Shown piece after piece: positions 25,827 to 35,019 of a stretch of DNA of 64,000 bases. Made by a program: the position numbers and the translations under genes. The notes beneath the pieces were generated by a model. It was not told the DNA's origin and did no database searches. It saw nothing but the letters and a program-made list of their open reading frames with translations. The stretch lies in assembly GCF_900090235.1 (NCBI RefSeq), contig NZ_LT607750.1, positions 3,959,001 through 4,023,000 of the forward strand. Direction: 5' to 3'. Source of the stretch: Micromonospora echinaurantiaca. Its GTDB lineage: Bacteria; Actinomycetota; Actinomycetes; Mycobacteriales; Micromonosporaceae. Position 1 is the stretch's first letter. Every line of letters starts with the position of its first letter.

Positions 25827-28800
25827 TCAGGACGGTGAGGGTGTCACTTCGCCCAGCGGGTCCTCAGTGAGGGTCGGGAACGGATCCTCCCCGGTGAGCG
25901 ACGGGTCGGTGCTCGGCTGTGGTCGGGTCCGTTCGTCGTCGATCGCGTTGCGGACCTTCACCGACACCAACGATCCGGTGCACCCCTCCGCTGCGGCCGA
26001 CGGGCTCGGCGACGGCACCACGGCCGGCTCGCCGTCGACCGGCGGTGGCGTGCAGGCCGGCTCGCGCACCCACAGGTCCAGGGTCAGCTCGTCGCGGCGC
26101 CAGCACGTGTAGCTGCCCTTCGCCGGCTGCTCCGGGCAGCGGGCCACCTTCCACGGACGCCAGCCGTCGGCGGCCAGTGCCGCTTCGTACGCCCGGGCGG
26201 TGTCCTCCGGCGAACCCTCCGAGGTGACCGTGCGTTCGCGCAGCCGGCAGTCCAGCAGGCACCAGCGGCTGCCGCTGACGTCGTCGACCGTCTTCACCGC
26301 CGCCCAGCTCGGCACGTCCAGCTGGTCGAGGGTGTCGAACACCGGGTCGCGGCTGAGCGTACGGATGCCGAAGAAGAGCGGGACGGCGCCGAGCAGCACC
26401 ACACTCACCAGGGCGAGCACGGCCATCCGGAGCCGACGCCGCTCGCGCATCTGCCGGCGCAGTTCGGACCGGGCGCCGCGCAGCCCGCCGGCGGCCGGAG
26501 CGTCCAGTTCCGCCGGATCCGGGTCGGTGGCGCGGCGCAGCGGCGCCCCGCTGACCGGCTCGGGCTCCGGCCGGTGGGCGGGCGGCTCCGGCGGCGGTAC
26601 CACCGCGGCGGCGCGGGCCACCGCCGGTTCGGGCGGCGGCACCGGCGGGACACCGGAGGGCTCCCGACCGGGCTCCCGGTGCGGCGGCGCGGCGCGCCCG
26701 AGCGACCGGTCCTCCGGGCCGGGCGGGCGGGCGGTGCCGGTCGCGCCGGGCGGGCGGGCGGTGCCGGTCGCGCCGGGCGGGCGGGCGGTGCCGGTCGCGC
26801 CGGGCGGGCGGGCGGTGCCGGTCGCGCCGGGCGGGCGGGCGGTGCCGGTCGCGCCGGGCGGGCGGGCGGTGCCGGTCGCGCCGGGCGGAACGGGCCGCGG
26901 CACGTCCTCGGATTCCGGCCGTCCCCGGCCGTCCCCGCCGGCCGGCTGGCCCGGGACGGTGCCCGGACGGGCCACGCCGGGAGGCGTCACACCGGCCCGG
27001 GCCACGCCGGGCCGCGGGCCGGACGGACGCGCCACCCCGGGCGGAGTGGGGCCAGGCTGCGGACCGGAGCCGGGCGGACGCGCCACCCCGGGCGGAGTGG
27101 AGCCGGGCTGCGGACCGGAGCCGGCCGGACGCGCCACCCCGGGCGGAGTGGAGCCGGGCTGGCCGGGGCCGGACGGTCGGGCGACCCCGGGCGGGGTGGC
27201 GCCCCGGCGGATGCCGCCGGGCGGGGTGGCCTCGGGGCGGCCCGGCTCGGGGCGCGCCCGGCCGGCCGGCGCCCGACCGGGTTCGTCGGGTGCGCCGTGC
27301 CGGCCACCGGCCGGGGCCGCGGGTGGCGCGGCGGCGGGGTGGGCACCGGTCGGCAGGTCCGGATCGGCGGCGTGACCGGCCCGTCGGCCGCCCGCGGGCG
27401 GTGGCCCGGCGGCGCCGGCTGCCCGGTCCCGGCCGGCCGGGGCGGCCGGGTCGACGGCACGGCGACCGCCGGCGGGCGGCCCGGACGTCGGGCTCGCCGG
27501 GCGGTCGATGGTCGGCAGCGCCGGGTCGGTGTGGTGGGCGCGGCCGGCCTGCCGGAGCCAGTCGGCCGGCCGTTCCGGGCGACCGCCCCGGGCGGCGGGG
27601 CCGCCCGCCGAGCCCGGCCCGCGCTGCGGGTGCGGTTCCGCCTCCGGCGGGCCGGCGCTGCGTACCGTCGGATCCTCGGGTGCGGACCGCCGGCCACGGG
27701 TCGCCGGGCCGTCGGCCGCCCGCGCACCGGCCACCGGCGGCTCGGTCGCCCCGCGCCGCCCGCGTACCGGCGGCTCGGTCTCGTCGGCCGCGCGCCGGCC
27801 GCGTACCGGCGGCTCGGCCTCCGTCAGCGCGTCCACGGCCGCGCGGCGATCGGCGGCCGGCGAGCCGGGCAGCGGATGACGGCCGCGCGAGCCGGCCGGG
27901 CCGGGAGGTGGCGTCGGCTCGGCGCCGGGTACCGGCGGGGCGTTGCCGGTCAGCGGCACCGGCGGCGGGTTGCCGGTCGGCGGCACCGGCGCGGTGCCTC
28001 CGGTACGGGGTGCCGGCGGCTCGTCGGCGGCCCGGCGGCGACCGCCACCGGGAGCCGGGCGGGGGGCGGTACCGCGACCGCGGACGGGCGCCGGGTCCAC
28101 GCCCGGGGCGCCGCCGGAGGTCGGGCCGTCCACGTGCGGCCGGCCGGGCGGATCGGCGGGCAGGCCCGGCTCGGCCGGGCCGCGCCGGGACCGCCCGGCC
28201 CGCGGCTCGCGCTCGGCCGGACCGGGGCGCGGGACGCCGGCCGGGTACGGCGGGCCGCCGGCGGTGGGCGGCGGGCTCCCGGGCACCGGCACTCCGGCGC
28301 GGCCGGCGGGCGCCCCACCGGGGCGGCCGGGTTCGGTCGGCTCCCCCACCCGCGGCGGACCGGCCGGGCCGGCGCGGCGCGGCGCGGCCGCGCCGGGGTC
28401 CGGCGCACCCGGGGCGGGCCGGCGACCGACGTCCGGGCCACCGGCGGCCGGCGGACGGGCCGGATCGACCGGGACCTGGCCCCGGCCAGCCGGCGGGCGC
28501 GGCGGCCCGACCGGCGCGCCGGAGACGGGCCCGGTCGGCCCGCCGGAGACGGGCCCGGTCGGCCCGCCGGAGACCGGCCCGGTCGGTCCACCGGAGACCG
28601 GCCCGGTCGGTCCACCGGAGACGGGTCGGGGGCGCCGCTCGGCGCCGGAGGGCGGCCAGCCGGCGGCCGGCGGTGGGCCCTGCCGGCCGGGCGGACCGGC
28701 CGGAACGGCGGGGCCGGCGCCGGGCACCGCCGGGTTGCCGGGGTGCGGCCGCTCGGCGGGACGGCCCGCGGGTCGGGGCGACTCGGCCGGGCCGGGCCAG

Positions 28801-29147
28801 GGCCCGTCTACCGGCCGGGAGCGAGGCGGCTCCGCCGCACCGCGACGGGGGTGCGGCGGCGCCGCGGGAGGCCCGCCGACCGGACCGTGCGGAGCGTCCG
28901 GACCGGGTGGCACCGGGGCGCCGGGGCGCGCGGGTGGGGCCGGCTCCGGCGCACCGCCGCCCGGACCCAGCTCAGTGCGCTGCTGCTTGGCCGTACGCAG
29001 GTCGTCGATCCAGCCGAACTCCTCGCCGCTGATCGGCTCCTCCGGCTCGGCCTCCGCCTTGCCCCGGCCCCAGCGGCGGCCCTTGGCGCGGGAATCGCGC
29101 CGCTCGTCCGGGCCGTCCTCCGGTCGCTCCGAACCACGCGATCTCAC
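25827..29147 (-). CDS. Very long proline/glycine/arginine-rich protein with single membrane helix
   Basis: 1106 residues. A short conserved-looking head contains [21 protein letters not shown]. About 800 residues of Pro/Gly/Arg/Ala-rich low-complexity sequence follow, with three in-frame tandem repeat blocks (GPVSGGPT, a 17-residue TPPGVARP unit, PPGATGTAR). One membrane helix ([21 protein letters not shown]) and a compact extracytoplasmic domain with four or more Cys (WCLLDCR, RCPEQ, YTCW, PACTP) complete it. Composition predicts a disordered cytoplasmic region. No enzyme family is recognised. GTG start overlaps the rarA stop (GTGA), so it is co-translated with rarA. The long opposite-strand frames here are compositional shadows. 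Confidence 0.75.
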   Translation of the reverse strand: MRSRGSERPEDGPDERRDSRAKGRRWGRGKAEAEPEEPISGEEFGWIDDLRTAKQQRTELGPGGGAPEPAPPARPGAPVPPGPDAPHGPVGGPPAAPPHPRRGAAEPPRSRPVDGPWPGPAESPRPAGRPAERPHPGNPAVPGAGPAVPAGPPGRQGPPPAAGWPPSGAERRPRPVSGGPTGPVSGGPTGPVSGGPTGPVSGGPTGPVSGAPVGPPRPPAGRGQVPVDPARPPAAGGPDVGRRPAPGAPDPGAAAPRRAGPAGPPRVGEPTEPGRPGGAPAGRAGVPVPGSPPPTAGGPPYPAGVPRPGPAEREPRAGRSRRGPAEPGLPADPPGRPHVDGPTSGGAPGVDPAPVRGRGTAPRPAPGGGRRRAADEPPAPRTGGTAPVPPTGNPPPVPLTGNAPPVPGAEPTPPPGPAGSRGRHPLPGSPAADRRAAVDALTEAEPPVRGRRAADETEPPVRGRRGATEPPVAGARAADGPATRGRRSAPEDPTVRSAGPPEAEPHPQRGPGSAGGPAARGGRPERPADWLRQAGRAHHTDPALPTIDRPASPTSGPPAGGRRAVDPAAPAGRDRAAGAAGPPPAGGRRAGHAADPDLPTGAHPAAAPPAAPAGGRHGAPDEPGRAPAGRARPEPGRPEATPPGGIRRGATPPGVARPSGPGQPGSTPPGVARPAGSGPQPGSTPPGVARPPGSGPQPGPTPPGVARPSGPRPGVARAGVTPPGVARPGTVPGQPAGGDGRGRPESEDVPRPVPPGATGTARPPGATGTARPPGATGTARPPGATGTARPPGATGTARPPGATGTARPPGPEDRSLGRAAPPHREPGREPSGVPPVPPPEPAVARAAAVVPPPEPPAHRPEPEPVSGAPLRRATDPDPAELDAPAAGGLRGARSELRRQMRERRRLRMAVLALVSVVLLGAVPLFFGIRTLSRDPVFDTLDQLDVPSWAAVKTVDDVSGSRWCLLDCRLRERTVTSEGSPEDTARAYEAALAADGWRPWKVARCPEQPAKGSYTCWRRDELTLDLWVREPACTPPPVDGEPAVVPSPSPSAAAEGCTGSLVSVKVRNAIDDERTRPQPSTDPSLTGEDPFPTLTEDPLGEVTPSPS
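26719..26888. repeat. 27-bp tandem repeat, six exact copies, coding
   Basis: Six identical 27-base units at 26719-26880 plus eight bases of a seventh. In the proline-rich gene they encode (PPGATGTAR)n in frame. DNA-level identity, rather than protein-level similarity, points to recent slippage or gene conversion, so copy number should vary between strains. Confidence 0.92.
27023..27175. repeat. 51-bp imperfect tandem repeat, about three copies, coding
   Basis: Three near-identical 51-base units encode 17-residue repeats around [17 protein letters not shown]. More diverged copies of TPPGVARP extend to about 27220. Confidence 0.8.
28519..28630. repeat. 24-bp tandem repeat, four copies plus partial, coding
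   Basis: 24-base units at 28519, 28543, 28567 and 28591, then a partial copy, encode (GPVSGGPT)n in the proline-rich protein. The first two units are identical; the next two share a few synonymous changes. Confidence 0.88.
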
Positions 29148-30694
29148 TGCTGACCCTCCCCGGCGGCGTTGCTGCCGCCTGCCTGTGCCGCGCCGGCGCC
29201 CGGGCCCATGGACCGACGGCCGTTGCCCGACGCGTCCCCCCCGACCGGCGCCACCGGTCGCGTGCTCTGCTCGGTCGCCGCGCCCTCCGGCCGGGCCTCC
29301 GCCGGGGCGGCCGGTGCCGGCAGGCCCCGGACGATCCGCCGCAGCAGGGGCAGCCGGGTGGCCACCGCCCGCTCGGCGCCATGCTGGCTGGGCTGGTAGT
29401 AGTCGGTGCCGACGAGGTCGTCCGGCACGTACTGCTGGGTGACCACGCCGCGCTGGTCGTCGTGCGGGTAGCGGTAGCCGGTGCCGTGACCGAGCCCCTT
29501 GGCGCCGGCGTAGTGCGCGTCGCGCAGCCCGCGCGGCACCGGACCGCCCCGACCGGCCCGTACGTCGGCGATGGCCGCCCCGATCGCGGTGGTGGCCGAG
29601 TTCGACTTCGGTGCGGTGGCCAGGTGGATCACCGCCTGGGCGAGGTTGAGCTGCGCCTCCGGCAGGCCGACGTACTCCACGGCGTGCGCCGCGGCGGTGG
29701 CCACGCCCAGCGCGCCCGGGTCGGCCATGCCCACGTCCTCGCTGGCGAAGATGACCAGGCGGCGGGCGATGAACCGGGCGTCCTCGCCGGCCACCAGCAT
29801 CCGGGCCAGCCAGTGCAGCGCGGCGTCCACGTCCGAGCCGCGCATGCTCTTGATGAACGCGCTGGTCACGTCGTAGTGGGCGTCGCCGGCCCGGTCGTAG
29901 CGGACCGCCGCCACGTCGACCGCCTGCTCGGCGGTGGCCAGGTCGATCCGGCCGGTGCCGAGCGCGGTCGCGGAGGCGGCGGCCGCCTCGAGCGCGGTGA
30001 GCGCCTTGCGGACGTCACCACCGGCGAGCCGCACCAGGTGGTCCTCGGCGTCGGTCTCCAGGGTGAGCGCGCCGGCCAGGCCGCGCTGGTCGGCGACCGC
30101 GCGGCGCAGCAGGCCGCGCACCGCCGCGTCGCCCAGCGGCTGCAGGGTGAGCAGCACGCACCGGGACAGCAGCGGCGAGATGACCGAGAAGTACGGGTTC
30201 TCGGTGGTCGCGGCGAGCAGCGTGACGGTGCGGTCCTCGACCGCGGCGAGGAGTGAGTCCTGCTGGGTCTTGCTGAACCGGTGCACCTCGTCGATGAAGA
30301 GCACGGTCTGCGGGCCGCCCGAACGGCGCTGGCGGCGGGCGGTGTCGATCACCGCGCGGACGTCCTTGACCCCGGCGGAGAGCGCCGACATGGCGACGAA
30401 CCGACGGTCGGTGGCCCGGGCCACCAGGTGCGCGATAGTGGTCTTGCCGCTGCCCGGCGGCCCCCACAGGATGACCGACATCGGCGCGCCGCCGGAGACC
30501 AGCTGCCGCAGCGGGGCGCCCGGGGCGAGCAGGTGGTCCTGCCCGACCAGCTCGTCGAGGCTCGCCGGGCGCATCCGGACGGGCAGGGGCGAATCCGCCG
30601 CTACCGCGGTGAACCCGTCCACACCGCCGGAACCCGCGGGGGCGCTGGGCGCTCCGGCGGGTTCACCGAGGGAGAAGAGGGCGTCGGACTCCAT
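29144..30694 (-). CDS. rarA: Replication-associated recombination protein A (AAA+ ATPase, RarA/MgsA)
   Basis: 516 residues from the ATG at 30694. Walker A is GPPGSGKTT, Walker [17 protein letters not shown], sensor 1 [10 protein letters not shown], and the arginine finger is in [17 protein letters not shown] and [13 protein letters not shown] are RarA-specific C-terminal signatures. It acts at stalled replication forks and interacts with SSB. The last 60 residues are a low-complexity extension beyond the usual end. It is coupled by GTGA to the proline-rich gene. Confidence 0.94.
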   Translation of the reverse strand: MESDALFSLGEPAGAPSAPAGSGGVDGFTAVAADSPLPVRMRPASLDELVGQDHLLAPGAPLRQLVSGGAPMSVILWGPPGSGKTTIAHLVARATDRRFVAMSALSAGVKDVRAVIDTARRQRRSGGPQTVLFIDEVHRFSKTQQDSLLAAVEDRTVTLLAATTENPYFSVISPLLSRCVLLTLQPLGDAAVRGLLRRAVADQRGLAGALTLETDAEDHLVRLAGGDVRKALTALEAAAASATALGTGRIDLATAEQAVDVAAVRYDRAGDAHYDVTSAFIKSMRGSDVDAALHWLARMLVAGEDARFIARRLVIFASEDVGMADPGALGVATAAAHAVEYVGLPEAQLNLAQAVIHLATAPKSNSATTAIGAAIADVRAGRGGPVPRGLRDAHYAGAKGLGHGTGYRYPHDDQRGVVTQQYVPDDLVGTDYYQPSQHGAERAVATRLPLLRRIVRGLPAPAAPAEARPEGAATEQSTRPVAPVGGDASGNGRRSMGPGAGAAQAGGSNAAGEGQQ

Positions 30695-30768
30695 CACGAG
30701 AACAGTACCGGGCCGGGTCAGCGACGCCGGAATCGCGCCGCGGACCCGGCCGCGGTGATCGCTTCCGG

Positions 30769-30981
30769 TCAGCCCCGACCCGGGCGCCGACCGCGGTACC
30801 AGCGGCCCCGGCCGCCGCCGCCCGGGCCGCTGCCCACCCCCGCCAGGTAGAGCGAGAGCAGCAGCAGGCCGATGAGCACCAGGGTGTTCCAGTTGAACAG
30901 GTCCGGCGCGCCGAAGTTGGTGTTCAGCAGGTCCAGCAGCAGGGTGAAGGCGAAGACGATGGCCGCGAGAATGGCGAGCAT
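30769..30981 (-). CDS. Small two-helix membrane protein
   Basis: 70 residues. Two hydrophobic helices ([18 protein letters not shown] and [18 protein letters not shown]) flank a short polar loop ([14 protein letters not shown]); the C-terminus is Gly/Arg-rich. The ATG has GGAGGAA at ideal spacing, which makes it a real gene rather than chance ORF. No function known; similar short proteins with the [14 protein letters not shown] loop appear to be common in actinomycetes, but this is from memory. Upstream of rarA on the same strand, 74 bases away. Confidence 0.75.
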   Translation of the reverse strand: MLAILAAIVFAFTLLLDLLNTNFGAPDLFNWNTLVLIGLLLLSLYLAGVGSGPGGGGRGRWYRGRRPGRG

Positions 30982-31125
30982 GGCGTTCCTCCGGTAGGGG
31001 GGTCCCAGTAGGTCGCGCGGGATGTACCCAATCGGTCCGCGCGCCAATCTCCACCGTGGACCGGCCTGGTCACCGGCGCGCCGGGGCCGCCGCGACGACC
31101 GCCGCCGGGGCTCTACGCTGACCAC

Positions 31126-31866
31126 ATGATCATCGCCGACCAGGTCCTGGAGGGGCGGGACGCGATCCTGGCGGCCGCCGGCCACCACCCGTACGCCCGG
31201 CACGCGCTCTGGCGCGGCGGGCGGCCGCGCGGCTGGCAGCGCGACGGCGCCCTGGTCTGGCTGCTCCCCGCCGACCACGGGCCGGCCGGCGGCGCGCTCG
31301 GCGCCGCCACGGCGGCGGTCGAGGTGGCCGCCAGGCTGGCCGCCGCCGGGGCGCTCACACCGGGCCAGTGGCTGCACCTGCCCCGGCTCGCCCCAGCGGC
31401 ACTGGACGGGCGGCTCGCGGTGGACCGGCAGGACGAGTGGGACTTCCAGTGGACCACCAGCGCGCCGCCGCCCCAGCCCGACGAGGAGCGGGTGGTCCGG
31501 CTCACCGAGGCCGACCACCCGGCGCTCGCCGAGCTGATCGACCGCGCCTTCCCCAGCACCACCTCGCGCCCGGGCGATCCCCGGGTGGTCGACTGGTACG
31601 GCATCCGCGACGGCGACCGGCTGGTCGCCTGCGGGGCGGACCGCAGCCGGGGCGACATCGGCTTCCTCGCCGGCCTGACCGTCGCGCCCGACCGGCGTGG
31701 CCGGGGCCTGGGTGCGGCGCTCACCGCCGGGATGACCCGGGCCCTGTTCGCCGACCACGACACCGTGGCCCTCGGCGTCTACACGGCCAACGTCGGCGCG
31801 GTCCGCCTCTACCGCCGCCTCGGCTTCACCAACACCCTCCCCCGCAGCTCGGTCCGCCTCACCTAA
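31126..31866 (+). CDS. GNAT-family N-acetyltransferase
   Basis: 246 residues. The C-terminal half is a GNAT domain with the acetyl-CoA-binding motif VAPDRRGRGLGAALTAGM (about residues 186-203), followed by LGVYTANVGAVRLYRRLGF, the usual motif B/end. The N-terminal 110 residues are a diverged region that may be a second degenerate GNAT-like domain. Acceptor unknown. Divergent from the small membrane protein gene and convergent with the MFS gene. Confidence 0.85.
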   Translation: MIIADQVLEGRDAILAAAGHHPYARHALWRGGRPRGWQRDGALVWLLPADHGPAGGALGAATAAVEVAARLAAAGALTPGQWLHLPRLAPAALDGRLAVDRQDEWDFQWTTSAPPPQPDEERVVRLTEADHPALAELIDRAFPSTTSRPGDPRVVDWYGIRDGDRLVACGADRSRGDIGFLAGLTVAPDRRGRGLGAALTAGMTRALFADHDTVALGVYTANVGAVRLYRRLGFTNTLPRSSVRLT

Positions 31867-31931
31867 TCCGACCTGCCCGCACCCGCAAGCCCTCGACCAC
31901 CCCGGCATCGGGCCCACGGTGACGCTGATCG

Positions 31932-31984
31932 TCTGCTGCCGGTGCGGGCCGACCACCCGGTCGACGCCCGCCCGGCAGCGGACG
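31932..31984. terminator. Long imperfect hairpin between convergent GNAT and MFS genes
   Basis: Outer arms GTCTGCTGCCGG (near 31932) and CCGGCAGCGGAC (to 31984) pair with one mismatch. Inner arms CGACC/GGTCG close on an ACCC loop, with one bulge between. Located just past the MFS stop in a 126-base convergent gap: a bidirectional terminator. Confidence 0.7.
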
Positions 31985-31992
31985 GTCACGCG

Positions 31993-33345
31993 TCAACCGT
32001 TGCGGGCCGGGGTGGGGGCGGGCACCTCCGATCGTGGCGACGCCGGTTCGTCACCTGGCAGCGCGCCGGGGTTCCCGGCGGCGTCCGGGGTGGCGCCGGC
32101 GGCCGGCGGGTCGGTGCGGCCGGCGCGCCAGGCGGGCAGGTAGAGCGGGGCGGCGACGGCCAGCACCACCGCACCGACCAGCATCGCGGCGGTGACGCTC
32201 ACCGTGTCGGCGAGCGCGGTGAGCACGATCGCGCCGACCGCGAAGCCGGGCTGGCCCATCATCGAGTTCAGCGAGATCACGCTGGTCCGGTAGGGACCGT
32301 CGACCTGCCGGTGCAGCAGCCCCATGTGCAGCGGGTTGGACGCCCCGTGCACCGTGTAGCAGGCCAGGTAGGCGACCAGCACGCCGACCGGGCCGGCGAA
32401 GAGCCCCATCCCGACCACCGTGGCGCCCTGGACGATGCGCAGCAGCGCGGCGCTCGGCGCGGCGCCCAGCCAGCGCAGCAGCAGCGGGGTGAGCGCGGCC
32501 CCGGCCGCGCCGGCCAGCCAGGCCGCCGAGTTGGCCGGCCCGAGCAGCGCCGCCGCCCGGTCGGGGTCGCCGACCACCTCGGCGAGCCGCACCGGCAGCA
32601 GCGACTCGAAGGTGACCATCCCGAAGCCCCAGAACAGCTCGACGGCCACCAGCGCGAGCAGCACCCGGGAGCGACGCAGCAGGCCGACCGCCTGGCCCAC
32701 CATCCGGGGCGCCTCGACGACCGACGCCCGCAGCGCGCCGGCGCCCCGGGCCGGGCGGACCTCCCGCAGCAGCACCAGCAGGGCGACCAGGGCCACCGCC
32801 TGGAGGGCGATCGCCACCAGCACCGGTACGGTGAGCGCGCTGACCGGCCCGACCGGACCGAGCGCGACCAGGCCGCCGCCGAGCAGCGCGCCGGCACTGA
32901 TCGCCACGCCGATGACGGTGCCGGCGTAGCCGAGGCCCGGCTCGTACTTCGCGTCGGGATCGGCGGCCAGCGTGGCGTCGACGTACCAGGACTCCAGCGG
33001 GCCGCTGTCCAGCGCCCGGAAGACGCCCTGCAACGCCCACACCAGAAAGAAGAGCGCGAACGAGTCGGCCACCGCGAAGAGCGCGAGGGCGCCGAGGTTG
33101 ATCAGCCAGGCGGTGACCAGGACCGGGCGGCGCCCGAGCGCGTCGGCGAACCCGCCGGTGGGCAGCTCCAGGGCCAGCACGACCAGCCCCTGGGCGACGG
33201 ACACCAGGCCGATCTGGGACAGCGTCAGGCCGCGCTCCTGCATCAGCAGGATCATCACCGGGATCATCAGGCCGGTGGGCAGCCAGCGCAGCCCGTGCAG
33301 CAGCAGGAAGCGACGCCGGACCTGGCGTACGGACAGGGCGCTCAC
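31993..33345 (-). CDS. MFS transporter (12-helix efflux type)
   Basis: 450 residues from the GTG at 33345 (VSALSVRQVRRRFLLLHGLRW). The longer frame starts with TTG inside the ArsR gene and adds a charged, non-membrane stretch. Twelve predicted helices. The A-like loop GGFADALGRRPVLV between helices 2 and 3 marks the major facilitator superfamily. Order with the ArsR-type regulator upstream suggests the pair is an inducible exporter; substrate unknown. Confidence 0.85.
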   Translation of the reverse strand: MSALSVRQVRRRFLLLHGLRWLPTGLMIPVMILLMQERGLTLSQIGLVSVAQGLVVLALELPTGGFADALGRRPVLVTAWLINLGALALFAVADSFALFFLVWALQGVFRALDSGPLESWYVDATLAADPDAKYEPGLGYAGTVIGVAISAGALLGGGLVALGPVGPVSALTVPVLVAIALQAVALVALLVLLREVRPARGAGALRASVVEAPRMVGQAVGLLRRSRVLLALVAVELFWGFGMVTFESLLPVRLAEVVGDPDRAAALLGPANSAAWLAGAAGAALTPLLLRWLGAAPSAALLRIVQGATVVGMGLFAGPVGVLVAYLACYTVHGASNPLHMGLLHRQVDGPYRTSVISLNSMMGQPGFAVGAIVLTALADTVSVTAAMLVGAVVLAVAAPLYLPAWRAGRTDPPAAGATPDAAGNPGALPGDEPASPRSEVPAPTPARNG

Positions 33346-33421
33346 GCCGCCGCTCCGCTTCGCTCCGCGCCGCCGTGCGGCACCTTCGCGCTGAGCCTGC
33401 TGGTTCGCTCGCTGCGCTCGC
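33346..33421. other. Low-complexity spacer between regulator and MFS genes
   Basis: Repeated CGCTCCGCTTCGCTCCGC- and CGCTCGCTGCGCTCGCTC-like words. Similar words recur at 2595-2632 between aroK and aroC. They look like the self-complementary spacers common in high-GC actinomycetes rather than a specific site. Confidence 0.4.
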
Positions 33422-34009
33422 TCATCGCATCTCCTCAAACAGTGGGTAGGCGGCCACGAAGACCTGAACCTGTTCGGCGTCGGGCGCGTCGGCGTCGCTC
33501 TCCTCGCGGTGACGCTCCAGCAGCTCCCACATCTCGGTCTTGAGCTGCTCCAGCCGGGCCGGCGACATGGTCATGAAGATGTCGCCCATGCCGAGGGCGT
33601 CCCGCCAGGCAACCGACCACTCGTGCTGGCGGGCGAACCACCGCTCGGCGTGCTCCACCAGGTGCCGCACCTGGTCGCCCTGGATCCACTCGATGGCGGC
33701 CCGGGCGTCCGGGTCGTCGTCGAAGTCGGTGGACTCCCAGTTGGTGACGTCGTGCGCGGCCCGCCACCAGCGCTGCCGCCCGCTGGCCAGGTCGGGGGCC
33801 TCGACGACCAGGCCGACCTCGGCGAGCTGGCGCAGGTGGTAGCTGGTCGCGCCGGTGTTGGTGTGCAGCAGCTCGGCGAGCGTGGTGGCGGTGGCGGGCC
33901 CCTTCACCCGCAGCGCGCCGACCAGCCGCATCCGCAGCGGGTGGGCCAGCACCCGCACCTGCTGATGGTTCAGCCGGACGGCGCGGGGCTCGGCTCTCTC
34001 GTCGCTCAT
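33422..34009 (-). CDS. ArsR-type winged-helix transcriptional regulator
   Basis: 195 residues. Winged helix at residues about 15-85 (VRVLAHPLRMRLVGALRVKGPATATTLAELLHTNTGATSYHLRQLAEVGLV), of the HTH_20/ArsR type. No metal-binding Cys pair (ELCVCDL-like) is present, so it is unlikely to be a metal sensor. The C-terminal 110 residues are acidic with WESTDFDDDPDARAAIEW and probably bind a ligand or dimerise. The MFS gene follows 76 bases on. No Shine-Dalgarno is visible, and the predicted promoter places the mRNA start at the ATG, so it may be leaderless. Confidence 0.85.
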   Translation of the reverse strand: MSDERAEPRAVRLNHQQVRVLAHPLRMRLVGALRVKGPATATTLAELLHTNTGATSYHLRQLAEVGLVVEAPDLASGRQRWWRAAHDVTNWESTDFDDDPDARAAIEWIQGDQVRHLVEHAERWFARQHEWSVAWRDALGMGDIFMTMSPARLEQLKTEMWELLERHREESDADAPDAEQVQVFVAAYPLFEEMR

Positions 34010-34017
34010 GCATGCAC

Positions 34018-34045
34018 AATATCTGTGCACAGTTTCTATGCACAA
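34018..34045 (-). promoter_or_regulatory. Predicted promoter of the ArsR-MFS operon
   Basis: Read on the minus strand: -35 TTGTGC (34045-34040), 16-base spacer, -10 GATATT (34023-34018). Transcription would start within a few bases of the ATG at 34009. Both boxes lie in or touch the palindromic operator. Confidence 0.55.
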
Positions 34046-34069
34046 GAGTTGTGCATAGAAACTGTGCAC
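34025..34069. promoter_or_regulatory. Perfect 21-bp-arm palindromic operator upstream of the ArsR-type gene
   Basis: Arms at 34025-34045 and 34049-34069 are exact reverse complements separated by GAG. Inside each arm TGTGCAC and TATGCACA-type half-sites repeat, and a further TTGTGCAT copy lies next to the start codon. It covers the predicted -35 and ends beside the -10, so binding would block RNA polymerase. It could also fold as a hairpin in read-through transcripts from the upstream reductase gene. Confidence 0.8.
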
Positions 34070-34095
34070 GGGTGGACGGGGGTCGGCGGGTCGGG

Positions 34096-34908
34096 TCAGC
34101 CGGCCAGGAGTTCCCGGACGCCGCGCAGCCGGGTGCGCAGCAGTCCGGCGGCCCGGGACGAGTCGAGGCGTACGTCGGTCGGCCGGAGCACGCCCGCGGC
34201 AGCGCCGGTGCTGGTCTTCATGCCGGCCGGGTCGATGCCGGAGGCCGCGGCGACCAGCAGGCCCAGTTCGGCGCGGCTGACCGCGTCCGGGCCGGCCACG
34301 TTGAGCGGGCCGGCGTAGTCGGTGTCGACAAGTTCCAGCACGGCGGCGGCCAGGTCGGTGACGTCGACCGGGCAGCGGAGTTCGTCGGTGAACAGGCTCG
34401 CCCGGCCGGCGAGGGCGTCGTGGCAGAGCTGGATCTGCTTGCTCCCCTCCCCCACGATCAGCGAGGTACGCACCAGCGCCGCGCCCGGGTCGAGGGCGCG
34501 GACCGCCGTCTCGGCCGCCGCCTTCGCCGCGCCGTACGGGAACACCGGGCTGGGCGGCTCGTCGTCGCCGTACGGCTCGGGGCGGCCGGCGTGCAGCGCG
34601 TCGCTGGAGATGTGCACCAGCCGGGCCCCCGCCTCGGCCGCGGCGTACCCGACATGCGCCGCGCCGTCCGCGGTGACCGCCCAGTCGCCGTAGCGGTAGG
34701 GGGTGCCGACGACCGCGTCCGGGCGCACCTCGGCGACCAGCGCGCGGACCGCGGCCCGGTCGGTCACGTCCAGCCGCCGCGCCGCCACCCCGGGCACCCC
34801 GATCGCCCCCGAGTGGTACGTCCCCACCACCGACCACCCGGCATTCACCGCCTGCCGGCACACCTCCCGCCCCAGAAACCCACTACCCCCCACCACGAGC
34901 AGCCTCAT
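34096..34908 (-). CDS. RmlD-like NAD(P)-dependent sugar reductase/epimerase (SDR)
   Basis: 270 residues. Rossmann motif VVGGSGFLGREV at residues 5-16. Active-site region VHISSDALHAG and then PYGAAKAAAE supply the Ser and the YxxxK pair (YGAAK). This is the extended-SDR RmlD branch (dTDP-4-dehydrorhamnose reductase). There are no rml neighbours, so the true substrate is uncertain. A repetitive inverted element lies just upstream. Confidence 0.83.
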   Translation of the reverse strand: MRLLVVGGSGFLGREVCRQAVNAGWSVVGTYHSGAIGVPGVAARRLDVTDRAAVRALVAEVRPDAVVGTPYRYGDWAVTADGAAHVGYAAAEAGARLVHISSDALHAGRPEPYGDDEPPSPVFPYGAAKAAAETAVRALDPGAALVRTSLIVGEGSKQIQLCHDALAGRASLFTDELRCPVDVTDLAAAVLELVDTDYAGPLNVAGPDAVSRAELGLLVAAASGIDPAGMKTSTGAAAGVLRPTDVRLDSSRAAGLLRTRLRGVRELLAG

Positions 34909-34928
34909 CCCCCGCCCTCCCCACGAAC

Positions 34929-34983
34929 GATCAAGAGGTTCGCGTCATGTCGACTGGCCGATCATGACGCAAACCTCTTGATC
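34929..34983. repeat. Long inverted repeat (REP-like hairpin) between aspS and the SDR gene
   Basis: 21-base arms at 34929-34949 and 34963-34983 (GATCAAGAGGTT... / ...AACCTCTTGATC) pair with a single mismatch, with a 13-base loop. It lies downstream of aspS and upstream of the reductase gene. The arms are unusually AT-rich for this DNA. The sequence resembles dispersed palindromes I associate with Micromonospora intergenic regions; that is memory, not a search. It may serve as terminator of aspS. Confidence 0.75.
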
Positions 34984-35019
34984 AACGGGGGCCGGCCGGG
35001 CCAGGGCCGGGTGGATGGG

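Noticed and set aside
26719..26888. Possible CRISPR-like direct repeats
   Set aside because: The 27-bp units are contiguous with no spacers and keep the reading frame, so they are coding tandem repeats. No cas genes are present.
26574..29153. 859-codon plus-strand frame opposite the proline-rich gene, with RAGGAG repeats
   Set aside because: Repeats are the complement of the coding repeats on the minus strand; the minus frame has a membrane helix, a Cys-rich domain and a GTGA link to rarA.
33346..33438. Longer MFS protein starting at TTG 33438
   Set aside because: Adds a charged, repetitive stretch inside the regulator gene; the GTG at 33345 gives a standard MFS N-terminus.
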